Source: Lutraria lutraria
Lineage: Eukaryota > Mollusca > Bivalvia > Venerida > Mactridae
Assembly: GCA_964023205.1 (NCBI GenBank)
Contig: OZ026850.1
Coordinates: 1,572,368-1,636,367, forward strand
Length of the DNA: 64,000 bases
Direction of reading: 5' to 3'
Shown here one piece after another: positions 1 through 11,700 of this stretch; within the stretch, counting starts at the first letter, position 1, and each line of letters begins with the position of its first letter. The notes under the pieces were generated by a model. The model did not search any database. It saw nothing but the letters and a program-made list of their open reading frames with translations, and had not been told where the DNA came from. The position numbers and the translations under genes were made by a program.

Positions 1-120
1 CAGAGGTCATCCTTAGGAAAGATTAAATGTGGCATTTATTGACAGGTGGCCTTAATTCGGAGGTCATTCTGTTCTTATCAATGACGGCTTTCCCAAAAAT
101 AGCCTTTATTCACAGCTGAG
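1..120 (+). repeat. Family A inverted-repeat element, 5'-truncated by window edge
   Basis: The window opens inside a copy of a short repeat found at least six more times here (8374, 16950, 17714, 26088, 37812, 41222). Its hallmarks are GGAAAGA, then TTTATTGACAGGTGGCC, then TCGGAGGTCATT, an ATCAATGACGG block, and TTTATTCACAG. Full copies begin AGTCAAACCTGTG and end CACAGGTTTGACT, so the family has short terminal inverted repeats and no coding capacity, like a non-autonomous DNA transposon. The left end is cut by the window. Confidence 0.75.
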
Positions 121-2565
121 ATAGGCCTACGGTAACCATTTAACTAGCTGGCGGTTTACCAACCGACCACATCAGTTCCAACCCAGTCTCCGCTGGAAGT
201 TCAACCTTTGATCTCCCGTGGACACACCAACCACTCGATCACGCTTGCGGACATTTGTGGACGAATCTTCTTCCAAATTATGAAATATTTTTGCAAAATG
301 TATTGGTCACACGATATTGAGTAAATGGGTACAATGTGTAAAGGGTTATTTTCTTCACCACTGATGAAAAATTCGTAATTCCAAACTTCATAACAAAAAT
401 GTACGGCCCAATATAAAAGTGCACACTTTCTTTTTCATGTTAGTATATTTACACAACAATGTATTTATCTGATAACTTATACAAACGTTTGTTTAATTTA
501 TATGAGCAGTCAATTACCCATTTTGGCTTTTTTATCTTCTCACCGAGGGCCCTGTTTTTAGTACCTTCATCCTATCGCAATATTACGAGCCCCCACTCAA
601 ATCTTTTATCATGTAACTTACAACATTAAGTATTTACATTACGCCCGATATATTGTTAAACTTTTGATTACGTCTAAGTTTTTTATGGCCCCAAAGAAAT
701 CTATGTATTACAAATTCGGCTTTTCAAATCGGAAACATCACTCGAATTCTTTTTGTAAACAAATCTTCTAATTTGAAATCGATAAAGATATTTAAAAGCA
801 TGTTAAAGCATTATAGTATAGTATGTAATTACGGCATGAACAATCTTCACCCGATCGTATGATATTTTTCAGGGCCCATCATTTCCGATAAAGGAAATCC
901 TCTTTATTGCCGATATGTCCTTTCCACTGATAAAAGCCTTGTTCGAAATATATTACAACATATTAAATATTTTACTTAATGTAAATTTGAAATTGAAATT
1001 CCCGTGTCTATTGAATTTTACACCTTTTCGCGCAACCCTTGGCCGGTTTAATCCCAAATTTTTCTTGTTATCAGAAAACCGGGGTTTACAGTTGACAATT
1101 TCGGTATTTCGTTTATTTATCCTTTAGAAAAACCATTTCGTTATACACATAAACCCCACCCGTTTCATTTCCTGCGTTTCTGTAAATCTCGCGGTATACC
1201 ACGAGACTTTAGCCGCTATTCGGTGATGTTTGGAATTTATCGATGGGGTATAAGAGTGCCGGGGATTTAGATGTACAAATAAAGAATTCAATTTTAAGAG
1301 GTTTAGAAGATTTATGTAGTCTTGACCTTTTAATAAGAGCTTGGTTATAAAACAATGCAAAACACGGCAAACTGTCAAATAAGTTGACTTGAAAGTACAC
1401 TTGATATCAAAGACATAAGTCGACATGAGTTTAGACTTTTCATTTGGAAAACAATAATGTCTTTTTTATCAGAGAATGTACACTTAGATTTTGAAATATA
1501 ATATCAAAATGATTCATTTATATGACTTATTGTTGATCGATCCTCTGTTTTATATGGTTTAAATTTGTAGGGTCCGGGTTTTGAAAAAGGGGGGACTTGA
1601 ATTGTAAAGCTTATGTAATATAAATAAGAGAGATAACTGGCCATCCAAAGTTCATTTATTGTCATGAAATGCGTGAACGTTTGTTATTAGTCACCAAAAA
1701 AGGTTTTACCTAACCGCAATCTCAACTGATATAATTATTTACAAATTAAGAACTTTTAGTTGTTTATTCAAACATTTTTAAAGCATTTCTTTATAATTAT
1801 TATGCAGTTTTCGTTTGCCTTTACATAAGTTCGTTGCAACTCATCGTAGTTCAACAAAATTGTTTCAACACCAGGGGGCGATTATGTCGACCCCTAAAAA
1901 GCCCACTGTGCAATAGGGGATTACAACATTTATTACTCCACTCGGTGTCCCTTGAAAGCCCCTGTCCTGTGCCCCCCCCCCCTTGTTTGGTATAAATAAT
2001 TCGGGGCTGGGGAAATTATGCTGGTATACGGTATACGAGCATGGAGACTTGGCTTAAAGTCTAGTAAAATCTTAATCCAGTATTTTATACACTGTGATGC
2101 CTTTTTCGTCTAGTCCGGATACTTAAATAAAACTGTTTGCTTTTTTTTCGAGCCCACTTTTGCTTCAGTCTGTCCTCGGCGAATGTGTGGTTGGTTGTTT
2201 GTATGTTACAGTGGTCGTGTCTGACTTTTTTTTGCTCGGAACTGAAGCTATAGAACGCGGAGATCCACTGTCAGCGTTTTGTTTGACGTAGAAAATATGT
2301 TTAATCCGTACTGTAAACAAATCCCTCCCAATTTGTTAGACGTGTTGCCGTCTTGTAAACATATTGACGACAACGATAAGACGTAATCAGATTCGGATAA
2401 AACTTAGACACGGCGTGAAATGATGTCTCATTTATATAACAAGTAAAGATTTGCATTTTCTTGTTGCCTGCGGGTGCTTTTATTAGAATTCGTTATTTTT
2501 GTAATGTACTACTAATTGGTTATACTTTCGTAGTTATTTTTTTTTTAAATTTAAGCCTAAATTAT

Positions 2566-2718
2566 TACAGTGCAACCTCCCTACAACAGCCACCAATGGG
2601 AAGGACAAAAATGACTGTTGTAAGGAGGTGACTGTTGTTGAGAGAGTAAAATAGAGTAAAGCTGCAATTTGGGTTGCCAATATACTGGCTGTAACAGGGA
2701 GGTGGCTGTTATTCGGAA
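2566..2718. repeat. Short inverted-repeat element related to families A and B
   Basis: It starts TTACAGTGCAACCTCCC, resembling the family B end, and carries internal inverted blocks (ACAACAGCCACC against GGTGGCTGTTAT, and ACTGTTGTAAGGAGG). It ends in TTATTCGG as in family A. The layout, with several internal copies of the terminal motif, is the same as in families A and B. No coding capacity. Confidence 0.6.
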
Positions 2719-2899
2719 GTGAAAATCGTAGATATTCTGGAATGAATATTTTATGGTAAACAATTCTGTATTAAGGTCTCTTGATAAAGTTTTCCTTCTA
2801 GTATTGACTGTGTTTTATTCGGCGCCCAGGTCATAAACCTTAATCTAGGACATTCGGTGTGCACTATTACTCCCTATTAAAGGTACTTGGTGCGTTACA

Positions 2900-3067
2900 A
2901 TTTTTGGAAACTGAACGATAGTTCATATTTTCTTAGTCGTTACTCGCTCGGCGCGCATGAATTTTTATGCGGATCTTAGTATATTTACATCCACCATGTT
3001 CCCGTTGCATGTTGCAATGCAAGTCTATCTAAGTTCAGTTTCCATGAGTTCTTTCAGTACTTTGATT
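2900..3067 (+). repeat. Family D repeat, copy 1
   Basis: It shares long blocks with 16121-16268: TTTTTGGAAACTGAA at the left, AGTCGTTACTCGC and GGCGCGCATGAAT in the middle, and AAGTTCAGTTTCCATGAGT then TTTCAGTACTTTGATT at the right. GGAAACTGAA and TTCAGTTTCC form terminal inverted repeats about 120 bp apart. Probably a small non-autonomous DNA element. Confidence 0.7.
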
Positions 3068-3652
3068 TAAAATGCGTCCAGTTATTGTTTGAAAATTTGT
3101 GTACGAATTTGACATACATTGAAAAATATTGAAAATAGTTTTGGTTAGCCCCGATTTCTCTGTTGTTGTTTTTTGGAAAAAAATGCAGGGGCGTTTATTA
3201 CGTAATATTCGGTAAACCAGAAAAAAACCTGCTAAAACATTGAACACAAGTTTGATCCATTTCGTTATACATTTTTGTATATTAAAAGCCCAAACACGTC
3301 TGTTGAACGAGTGTTTATTTTAGTGTTTGTTTCGATGAATTAAAAGGAATGTTTTATTCCTTCTTACCTCGTCGAAGGATTTGACCTTTTTATCCTGAGA
3401 GCCCATCAGACAAATAAACCCCTTAAGAAGTACAAAGCATTCTATAATTTATGTGACTACAAGTTAATGCAGGGAGGTTTATGCGATAAAAACCAAGAAG
3501 TTTCGAGTAGATTTTAAGTATGTTTTCTACCTTAAGTGTTTGGAATATAAGCCAAACAGTCAAAGTGCAATTCTATTTAACATGTTCTCTTCTAGATTCA
3601 GATTGGTTTGAAATCTTTCAAAATCAGTGACAATTTAATTTTTCTATATATA

Positions 3653-3821
3653 TACAGTACAACCTCTCCAGAGCGGCCTTCTCTCCAGCAACAACCTCCC
3701 GTCAACAACAACGTGATTTTACCCACGATTTAACTATCAATTTAACCTCTCTAGAGCAACAACCTCTAAACAACAACATACTTTCGCTTTTCCTAAAGGG
3801 TGTTGCTTTGGAGAGGTTGCT
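3653..3821 (+). repeat. Family B inverted-repeat element, copy 1
   Basis: It begins TACAGTACAACCTCTCC and ends TTTGGAGAGGTTGC, with internal AACCTCTCTAGAGCAACAAC and GTGTTGCTTTGGAG blocks. The same layout recurs at 9052, 14011, 19277, 40509 and 62416, in both orientations. The ends are inverted repeats and there is no reading frame, so it is MITE-like. Confidence 0.8.
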
Positions 3822-4800
3822 TTGCGTTTCACGACGAGCAGACTCTAACGATTCAATGTAACCTTTTATCATTTACATCATTGTTGATGAATTTAAAGCC
3901 AGTGATACATAATTGATATCTATTGAGTCAACTATAAAGGTGTAAAAAAGTTCCTGTAATCCGACAGAACCAATTTTGTCAAAATAGTTGGGTAGAGCAG
4001 TTGAGTTGGTAGCATAACCCCCAAAAAATATTTTAAACATGGCCCAGATGGCTTAAAGGGGCATACCCTACAACTTGGTCTATCTAGAATCAAGGCAAAA
4101 TGATGATAAATTAGAAGCTTGTAAAGAAAAAAGCCGACGAAGAAAGTTTCAGCCAAAAATTCATCCAATTAAAAATAAAATCACAAAAAATATTAGTTTC
4201 CATAAAAGATCGGAAACTTTATGAATGTGTTGTACAATTTTTAGGTGGAAGTGATTTATTATTCATAGCTATGATTTTTGCGGCTAGTACCTAAACTAGT
4301 CATTTTATGACCCATGTTCTTCTTGCAATTATCCATTATATATTGTTTTACATATAAATCTAACACATTTTTACACTTTCACAGAATGTTTGTCAGTTGT
4401 AGGGTATGCCCCTTTAAATGATCACGAACAAAGTTTCATAGTTACAGTCAGACCCTAATAATAAAACAAGAAGAAGATTTAGGGATATGTCCTAATCAAA
4501 AATACATCAAGACCCTCGTACCCGGTAGAGAAAAAAAAACAAATAAAACAAACAAATGTCAGCATTTAATTCGCGTGCCGTTTGCATTTCGTATTCGCCG
4601 TTAAGAAGACAAAATAACAGAAAAAAAATGATATTAAATTTACATTAAATTACACAATCAGAAAAAATCGTAGTTCTTATCTAATTTGGAATATTTTGAC
4701 ATCGTAAAAAGTCCGTTATTCGCCGTCTGCGTAATGGTAAATTGAAGTTATCCCAAATTTTACGCAAGCCGTTATCATCAGCGTTATTTCTTATCGATGG

Positions 4801-4851
4801 CTTATCAGTAAAACTATTTTATCACTCTGCGATACGTTTTAAGATAGATAA
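4801..4851. promoter_or_regulatory. Cluster of four WGATAR motifs upstream of gene A N-finger exon
   Basis: Within 51 bp there are four matches to the GATA-factor consensus WGATAR: TGATAAG (reverse, 4801-4807), TGATAA (reverse, 4819-4824), AGATAG (4842-4847) and AGATAA (4846-4851). They lie about 0.7 kb before the N-finger exon of gene A, in presumed intron. Single WGATAR matches are common in AT-rich DNA, so only the density is notable. Function is inference. Confidence 0.4.
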
Positions 4852-5559
4852 AAATAACGGTACGTAAAAAATATTCTAAATTAAACTAACAGTTCGGGTC
4901 CCGCTTAATTGGGTAAGAATATGGCCCTAGCGTTGGTCTCCCAGCTGGTTGCTAATGTATAACGACGCACGACATTACCGTGCAGTCGAATAAATCACTC
5001 TGTTGTGATTTTTATCAAATTTACAGATTTAACACTTAAATATATCTGAAAATCTATTTTATGCATTTTGCATCATAATAAAATCAACTTAGTGTAATGG
5101 TTCCCGGATCATCTGGTACGGTGAATCGTAAGAAACACACTACCGTTAAAATTACTCTAAGTGCTACGGTAATAGATGAATCAGCGCCGTTAAATTCAAT
5201 TAAATATATAAAAAATGGAACTTTTTTCAGAAACATTGAAATAATCGACATTTCTCCAAAATGCCAATAAATATCTTAAATAAAACGAGTTTTACGCGTA
5301 TCAGCACCGTTGTGAAAGCTCTTGAATTTAACGATATTTCTATAGATTTGTATTTTTTTATAAAAGTGATTAACGGTCGTATCCGGACCAATTACGGAAG
5401 CAACGATATTTTGCCACATTTTTAGATAATGTTAAAACCCGGTCTTAGGTCCGAATCATACCGGGTGATACAAAAATGGCTATTTTTTATTTTTTTTAAT
5501 GGTTGGATGATAAAACTGTTGTTTTGATAATTGTAAGAGTTTTTCCTTTATCATTTCAG

Positions 5560-5732
5560 ATGGACAAGAATATTTTACCGATATTGAAGGGCGAGAATGT
5601 GTTAATTGTGGTGCCATCTCTACTCCGTTATGGCGACGGGACGGAACCGGACATTACCTATGCAATGCTTGTGGCTTGTATCACAAAATGAACGGCATGA
5701 ATCGTCCATTAATCAAACCCACCAGACGCTTG
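5560..5732 (+). CDS. GATA456: Gene A exon: N-terminal GATA zinc finger
   Basis: Acceptor TTTCAG precedes 5560 and donor GTATGT follows 5732. The exon holds 173 nt: two bases completing a GAT codon, then 57 codons. It reads [11 protein letters not shown], then the finger with [16 protein letters not shown] and [15 protein letters not shown], then [11 protein letters not shown]. The four zinc ligands are present with X17 between the pairs. The ECVNCGA segment carries the Val and Gly that contact FOG cofactors in vertebrate GATA1, so FOG binding is plausible. The phase-1 start requires an upstream coding exon; the end is phase 0. Confidence 0.96.
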
Positions 5733-8700
5733 GTATGTATCTTTCGTAAATTTCCGTATATTTCCGGAAATCTCCGGAAACTCACCATTCACACCCATTC
5801 CTGCATTGATCACGTGTTCATGTCTTACAAAGTTTTTTTCGCACTGCACAGTCCGCTCCCATCCCTTCATGCTAACCATAATACAATATTGAAATAAAAC
5901 ATAATTAGTTACTATAAAACTTTAATTTAATTATTTCTATGAATGAAATCATCATTTGTATTAATTATTACAACTTCCGTTTTTGTGTAGATCTAGATTT
6001 AAAACAATAATTTTATAATAAATAGTGAGAGTGTTTTTAAAATTAATGATTTATAGTCATGGCAACGGTTGGCAATTATATATAATTCAAATTCAATATT
6101 TATTATAATTGAAATTTTTCTAAATTCACGATCAGAAAAACTTAAAAACTCAGAAAGATTTGTTTTAATATCCGAAATTTTCATTTCATTTTTTCTTCGA
6201 TATCTTTTCTGTCTATAATTTTTGCTTTCTCGTTTATAGGGCGATTTTGGCGAGATGATCCCCTATCAAACAGACCCTTATGCGCATGCGCAGTCGCTGA
6301 ACCCTTGGCGAGACATGAACACGGGGTTTATAACAGGGGCCAGATCTAAAGTAGGTTTATTTATGTTATTAATAGTTTAGCATTTATTGAACTATACTGG
6401 TACCCGTTCCATGTTGCAGTGCACCAAAGGGCTTTGTACAGATAAGTTAACGGGAACCAGTTTATTATTGAACTAAACTGTGGTTGTGTTAAAATACAGT
6501 ATCCGGTCGTCCCGGATCACGATTCATGACCGTTACCTTACAATTAGCTTAATTAGATTAGACTTCGACCAACCTTGTCTTATCTTCGTATAAACGTCGG
6601 ATATTTCTAATGATGAGAGGGCCAACAGTTAAATCCTGTTTGTTTAATTTTTACCAGTTATAAAAAAAGACACACAAACGAAATTACAATTCATTAAAAA
6701 AATCCAGTTTCAATGTTATATATTTTTTTTCTAGTTTTAAAATAACTCGGCCACGAGACTGGATATTTGTAAAGCAGATTTTTCATGATATGGATGAAAT
6801 TAAACAATCGAAATTTTGTCTTTTACATCCATCGACAAAATTAAATACATGTAATCTTGTTTCCAACGTACATACATAGATTTCAGAATTTAGTATAAAT
6901 TGTGGTTTGAACTTAATATATGTACTCGTATTTTCACGTTTTACCGTTCATCTATCGCAAAAACAACAACATTTATTAAATACATATGTGTGATTACGTG
7001 TCGGTACATTTCTATCAAGTTGCAGTGAAAACCAGAAAAAAAATTGCTTCTAATGCAAAAAATAAGATATTTTTTGTCTTTTCGACACGGTTCTGAAAAA
7101 ATCCTTTTTTTATAATTTTGTGTTATTGAAGCGCGATCTATGATGTAGTCACAGAAAAATTGAGCTCCTTTTAGGGCCTTAAAAAATATAATGTTTATTT
7201 ATCGGCGCCATCGAAACAGCACAAGTTACTCATGAATGTCCATTGGTATTTGTTTCCGCATCAAAAATTCGCGTCTAGGCCTATAAATTATAAAAAAAAT
7301 ATCAACAAATCATTATTAATTTCAACCAATATAAACGCATTCCAGAGAAAATTGGAATAAGCGCCTGAAAAGCTTTCCTGGGCTTATCAGAGCCCCGCAA
7401 ACACAGGTCTATCAGTTTCACCTTAAAGATATGATCTTGAGAGAAATATATCCAACATTTTTTTACTCTTAAAATGCAAAATACGCGTTCATTAAGTACA
7501 TGCACAATAAATCCAAACAATTAAGAGCGGTCGAAATTATTTTTACCCCATTACACACTTAATTATTTTTTTGTATCAATTTTTTTCACCTGGTTATGCG
7601 TGTAAAAATCTCTATGTTTTTTAATATTCTTCCCGTATTTTACTGGTAATTAATGAATAAGAAACGCTTTAGTCAATCAGTCGGAAGCCGGAGTTATCAG
7701 GAACATTTCGCTACCTCCCAGGGTGTGTTTGAGGTAGCATTATTTTCTTGAAAAAAATCTTCAAGACTTATCAACCTTCGAAGTTTCAGTAAATTAATTC
7801 TCAAATTCAGGCCTCCGTATACAAAGAATGTTTATTCACAAGTTTTAATGTTTTGGCCAATTTAGCTTCGAAGCCATGCTATTTTTGGACCTAACTGGCA
7901 TCGCTTATCACAAACTGATAAGCCCATCGGCTTGAAACATTATGGGTTTATAAGAGCCTGGAGTAAGCTTATCTCGATTCCTTAGATCAAAAAATCTTGA
8001 TTTTAAACTATGTGACTGATATAAATATGTTCCACGAGATATCTCATTATACCTCAGTCTCTTGGCGTTTTTTTGTGGCTTCCAAGTTTTGCGGATGTCT
8101 TCTGTAAGCTATGAAATATTTACTCATCTGAACTTTTTTCCTTCAGCCGGTAGAATTTTTTTCTGGATTGATATATGATTAGTATATAAAACATGTTTGA
8201 GACATTTTTTTCCGATGCTTACTGATAAACTAACTCCGGGTTGTATCCGGGCACTTTTGATAATATTTAGTGAAAGTCCATCTCGCCTGGTCAAGTTTTA
8301 TCAAATTTGGCCAATATTGTCACCTCAATATCACGACCAACCTGTTATAACGACCACTTACCTCAAGAATGTAGAGTCAAACCTGTGAAGAAAGGCCACC
8401 CTTGGGAAAGACAAAACGTGGCCTTTATTGACAGGTGACCTTTTTTCGGAGGTCAGTTTGTTTTAAATAATCAATGACAGTTTTCACATAATAATGCCCA
8501 TTATTCACAGGGTGGCCTTTATTCGGAGGTGACAGCTTACATAAGTTTGACTGTGGCTTAACCTCGACAATGTGACCATCTCTGTATTAAAGTCGATAAT
8601 TCGGTTTATGAAGTGGCCTTTGAATTGAGGGTGTTCTGTACATTATAATGTAGGAAAGTATTTGTCAAGGTGCATGGGAACTCTGGTAGTCTGAGAACAT

Positions 8701-11700
8701 CAAATTGCAGAATCTTGAGACATTATCAGTAAAGATAAATCAAACTAATGCACAAATATTTACCCCCCACCCACTCTTACAAAACTTTTTTTTTTAATTT
8801 TGATTTTTTGATGATAAAAATATTATGTATATATAGAATATATGTTGCAACGAATAAAAGTGAAATTCAAAATTAATACAGTCATACCTCGATATACAAG
8901 CAACATTTTTTAGACCAGATAAATGGTTAATAGAGATAACTTTCTGCCATAAGCCTATGTGACAAATATACATTCATTCACAACATACATGTAGAAACAT
9001 GCATAACAACAGCAAAGTAAACAAGACAAATAAAAAAAAACAGTATTAATATACAGTACAACCTCTCCAGAGCGACCTTCTCTTGAGCAACAACCTCCCT
9101 TCATCAACAGTAATATTTTTCTCACTGCGCGATTTAAAATTAATTTAACCTCTCTAGTCGATAACCTCTTAACAACAACATATTTTTGTTACTCCTAAAG
9201 GGTGTTGGCTTTGGAGAGGTTGCACTGTACCTTTTTAACGTCTCCTGTTCTATAAAATAATTATAAATAATCAACATTCCATAGGTTTTATATATTATTT
9301 AATAGCCGACCGATTTCGTCATTAGACTCATCAGGGCAATGATACTAAAATACCTATGAAATGTTGATTATTTTTCATTATTAATTTACTTGACTCGGAT
9401 ATTTTTTAATATATTTTTATCATTTAATATATAGTAATTATTATATTTTTATTGTTTGTTTGGTTTTTTTGGGGTCCTATTACAAAATGTATTAAGTTGA
9501 GATATAGAGGGAAAATATGAAACCCGGATTAAGTTGAGAGGTTCTTGTGTTGAGGTGGACGTTGTGTCGAGGTGGACGTTGTGTCGAGGTGGACGTTATG
9601 TCGAGGTTGACGTTGTGTCGAGGTGGTCACAAAATGAGGTTATAGTGTATTTTTGCATGGACAATTTTTCGGTTATGTATGTTTCCTGTTGGTTTTACGA
9701 TCAGTTAAATCGTTTATCGCGTAAATTAATCTCAAATTTGTGACTCAAAATCCGAGGCACGGTCTGAAGTCATTAACACTCCGTGTTTACAACCAACGCT
9801 CCAAAAAAAAAGTACCCAAAATCTCATTCACAAAATGTTATGTATTAGATTTCTATCGCAGCGGGCTGTCATCTGTTACGAAATCATAGAATACTTTACG
9901 GCGCATCTTCCGGTTTAGATCAAGCGATTATCGGTTTAATCGAAGAAGTAGAAAATCGTCAATCGGCGCCAGGAGCGATAAGAACATCTTCCTAAACTGA
10001 AAGTGAAACGAATAAATCTCAATCAAACACGCTGTCTTTGATCTGATCAACATACGGGCGTTAGAGTTTGTTGTTTTAAAGCATGCGTTTTCGTAAATTA
10101 TTTGCAAAATTGTTTAAATTTTCCGATAAAGTGCTACTGCTGCACCGGCTGCCGGAAAAAATGCAATAAAAAATGTTTAAAATAAATAACATTTGTAGTT
10201 ATGTCTATTACAATGTGTTTATAAATGACGCAGAACATAACATAATTTAGGAACGAACGCACTGGCGAAAGCTGTCTCCTTTTTGTGAATCGTCACAATA
10301 ACAACATAGGTTACTGGATAATTAGACCGATTTTTGATTTATGTTCACAATTCTCAACTAATGACTACTTACAGAAAATGTTATTTTTTCGTAAAAAACA
10401 TCTTAGTTGATTTTGTGTCATCGATGTACATGTAACTTCACTATTAAAACGAAATAACATTAATTCAAAATCTTGTTTGTCCCTTTATATTGATACTCAT
10501 GCTTAAAACAACAAAAATGACAACAACAACTTATCAACAAAATCAGCAGCAACAAAAGTATGAAACTGCAGCCACAATGACACAGCAATAAGTCAAACAT
10601 CCGGTATGGTACTCAATGCTGTTTATATAATTTAAGGCTAGTACATGATTTGCTATTTTCGATGTTGACACGGTTAACTAATTCATGACTACGAAATAAG
10701 CGAGTCCCTATTTATACAACGAAGTCTTGACTACATGAATGTAAGATAAGGAAGCACTCACGTGTCCGAGTTAATCCTTTTGTTTTCTGGGCAATTTTAG
10801 TCAAATAGCTGAACAGCAGATGGTACAGTCTAAAATCTATGTGTTCAACAAAGAAATTCAGGTGCTTACAGACATTTTGCATGTTTGCTTTCATTTGTGA
10901 ACACCAATAGGCTTTTAACCGTAGTGCGTCTTTCAATGATGACGACAACGATATCGGCCACTCGATAACGAGTGAGAGTTTTTTACTGTTCCATAATATC
11001 CGACTCCACACCAGGCGGCGCTGTTAAAATGCTTTTAGCTCGAGTGTTGAAAGTTCCGTTCCACGAACTTATCAATATGTTTGAGTATTCTATGACTGAT
11101 AAGCCAAACGAAAGCCGTCTCAATATTTCAGATAACGCCGCTAAATAACGCTCAAATTTATAAAGAATAATAAAGAAACTTCCGGTTTTGTACCGGAAGT
11201 TCAATAAAGGGACACATTATATAAATATTGCGACTTAAGAAATTTATTCCCATCAACTCTTATCTCAGAGATGCATGTTTTTTAAAAAAATCTTTCTTTA
11301 TCTAAAGTTGGTTAAAAAAACAATTACATGCGCAACTATTTTTAGAATTAGAAACTAACTGTTTGTCGCATTAGACTCATTAAATCTACCAGGTCCCTAA
11401 GTCCCTAAGACCCAATGATGAAGTATTAAAAACAAATCTCAATTCTTACAAATCTTGTGCACATACTTGGGACAAATTCATGTCCGTATAACGCCTTTTA
11501 GCAGGCACTTAAACAATAATGTTAACTTCTTACTTCGAACGCTTCTGGTCAATATTCTTAGATTTGCCATGATCCACACACTTTTTAACCGAGTCAGGTT
11601 AAATCAAGCGAATTAGCTGCCGAACAGCTAGAAAAAAGACTTACTGAAAGAAAATTGAAAAGGCCAAAGTTTCCTTTAATATGTAATGCTCACGCCTGAG

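Larger units (their letters stand above)
1..5559. other. Non-coding stretch, probably 5' intron or flank of gene A
   Basis: No convincing coding exon is visible on either strand; the open frames are short and unlike any family I know. Because the N-finger exon of gene A needs a preceding exon ending in phase 1, this stretch is probably intron 1 of gene A, with the first coding exon upstream of the window. It holds repeats at 1-120, 2566-2718, 2900-3067 and 3653-3821 and a cluster of GATA motifs at 4801-4851. The intron reading is inference. Confidence 0.5.

Noticed and set aside
6240..6350. Idea that the inter-finger segments are remnants of a third GATA gene or of exon 1
   Set aside because: Both paralogues have one at the same place, in phase 0/0 with splice signals. 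Exon 1 ends in phase 1, so a displaced exon 1 would not fit.
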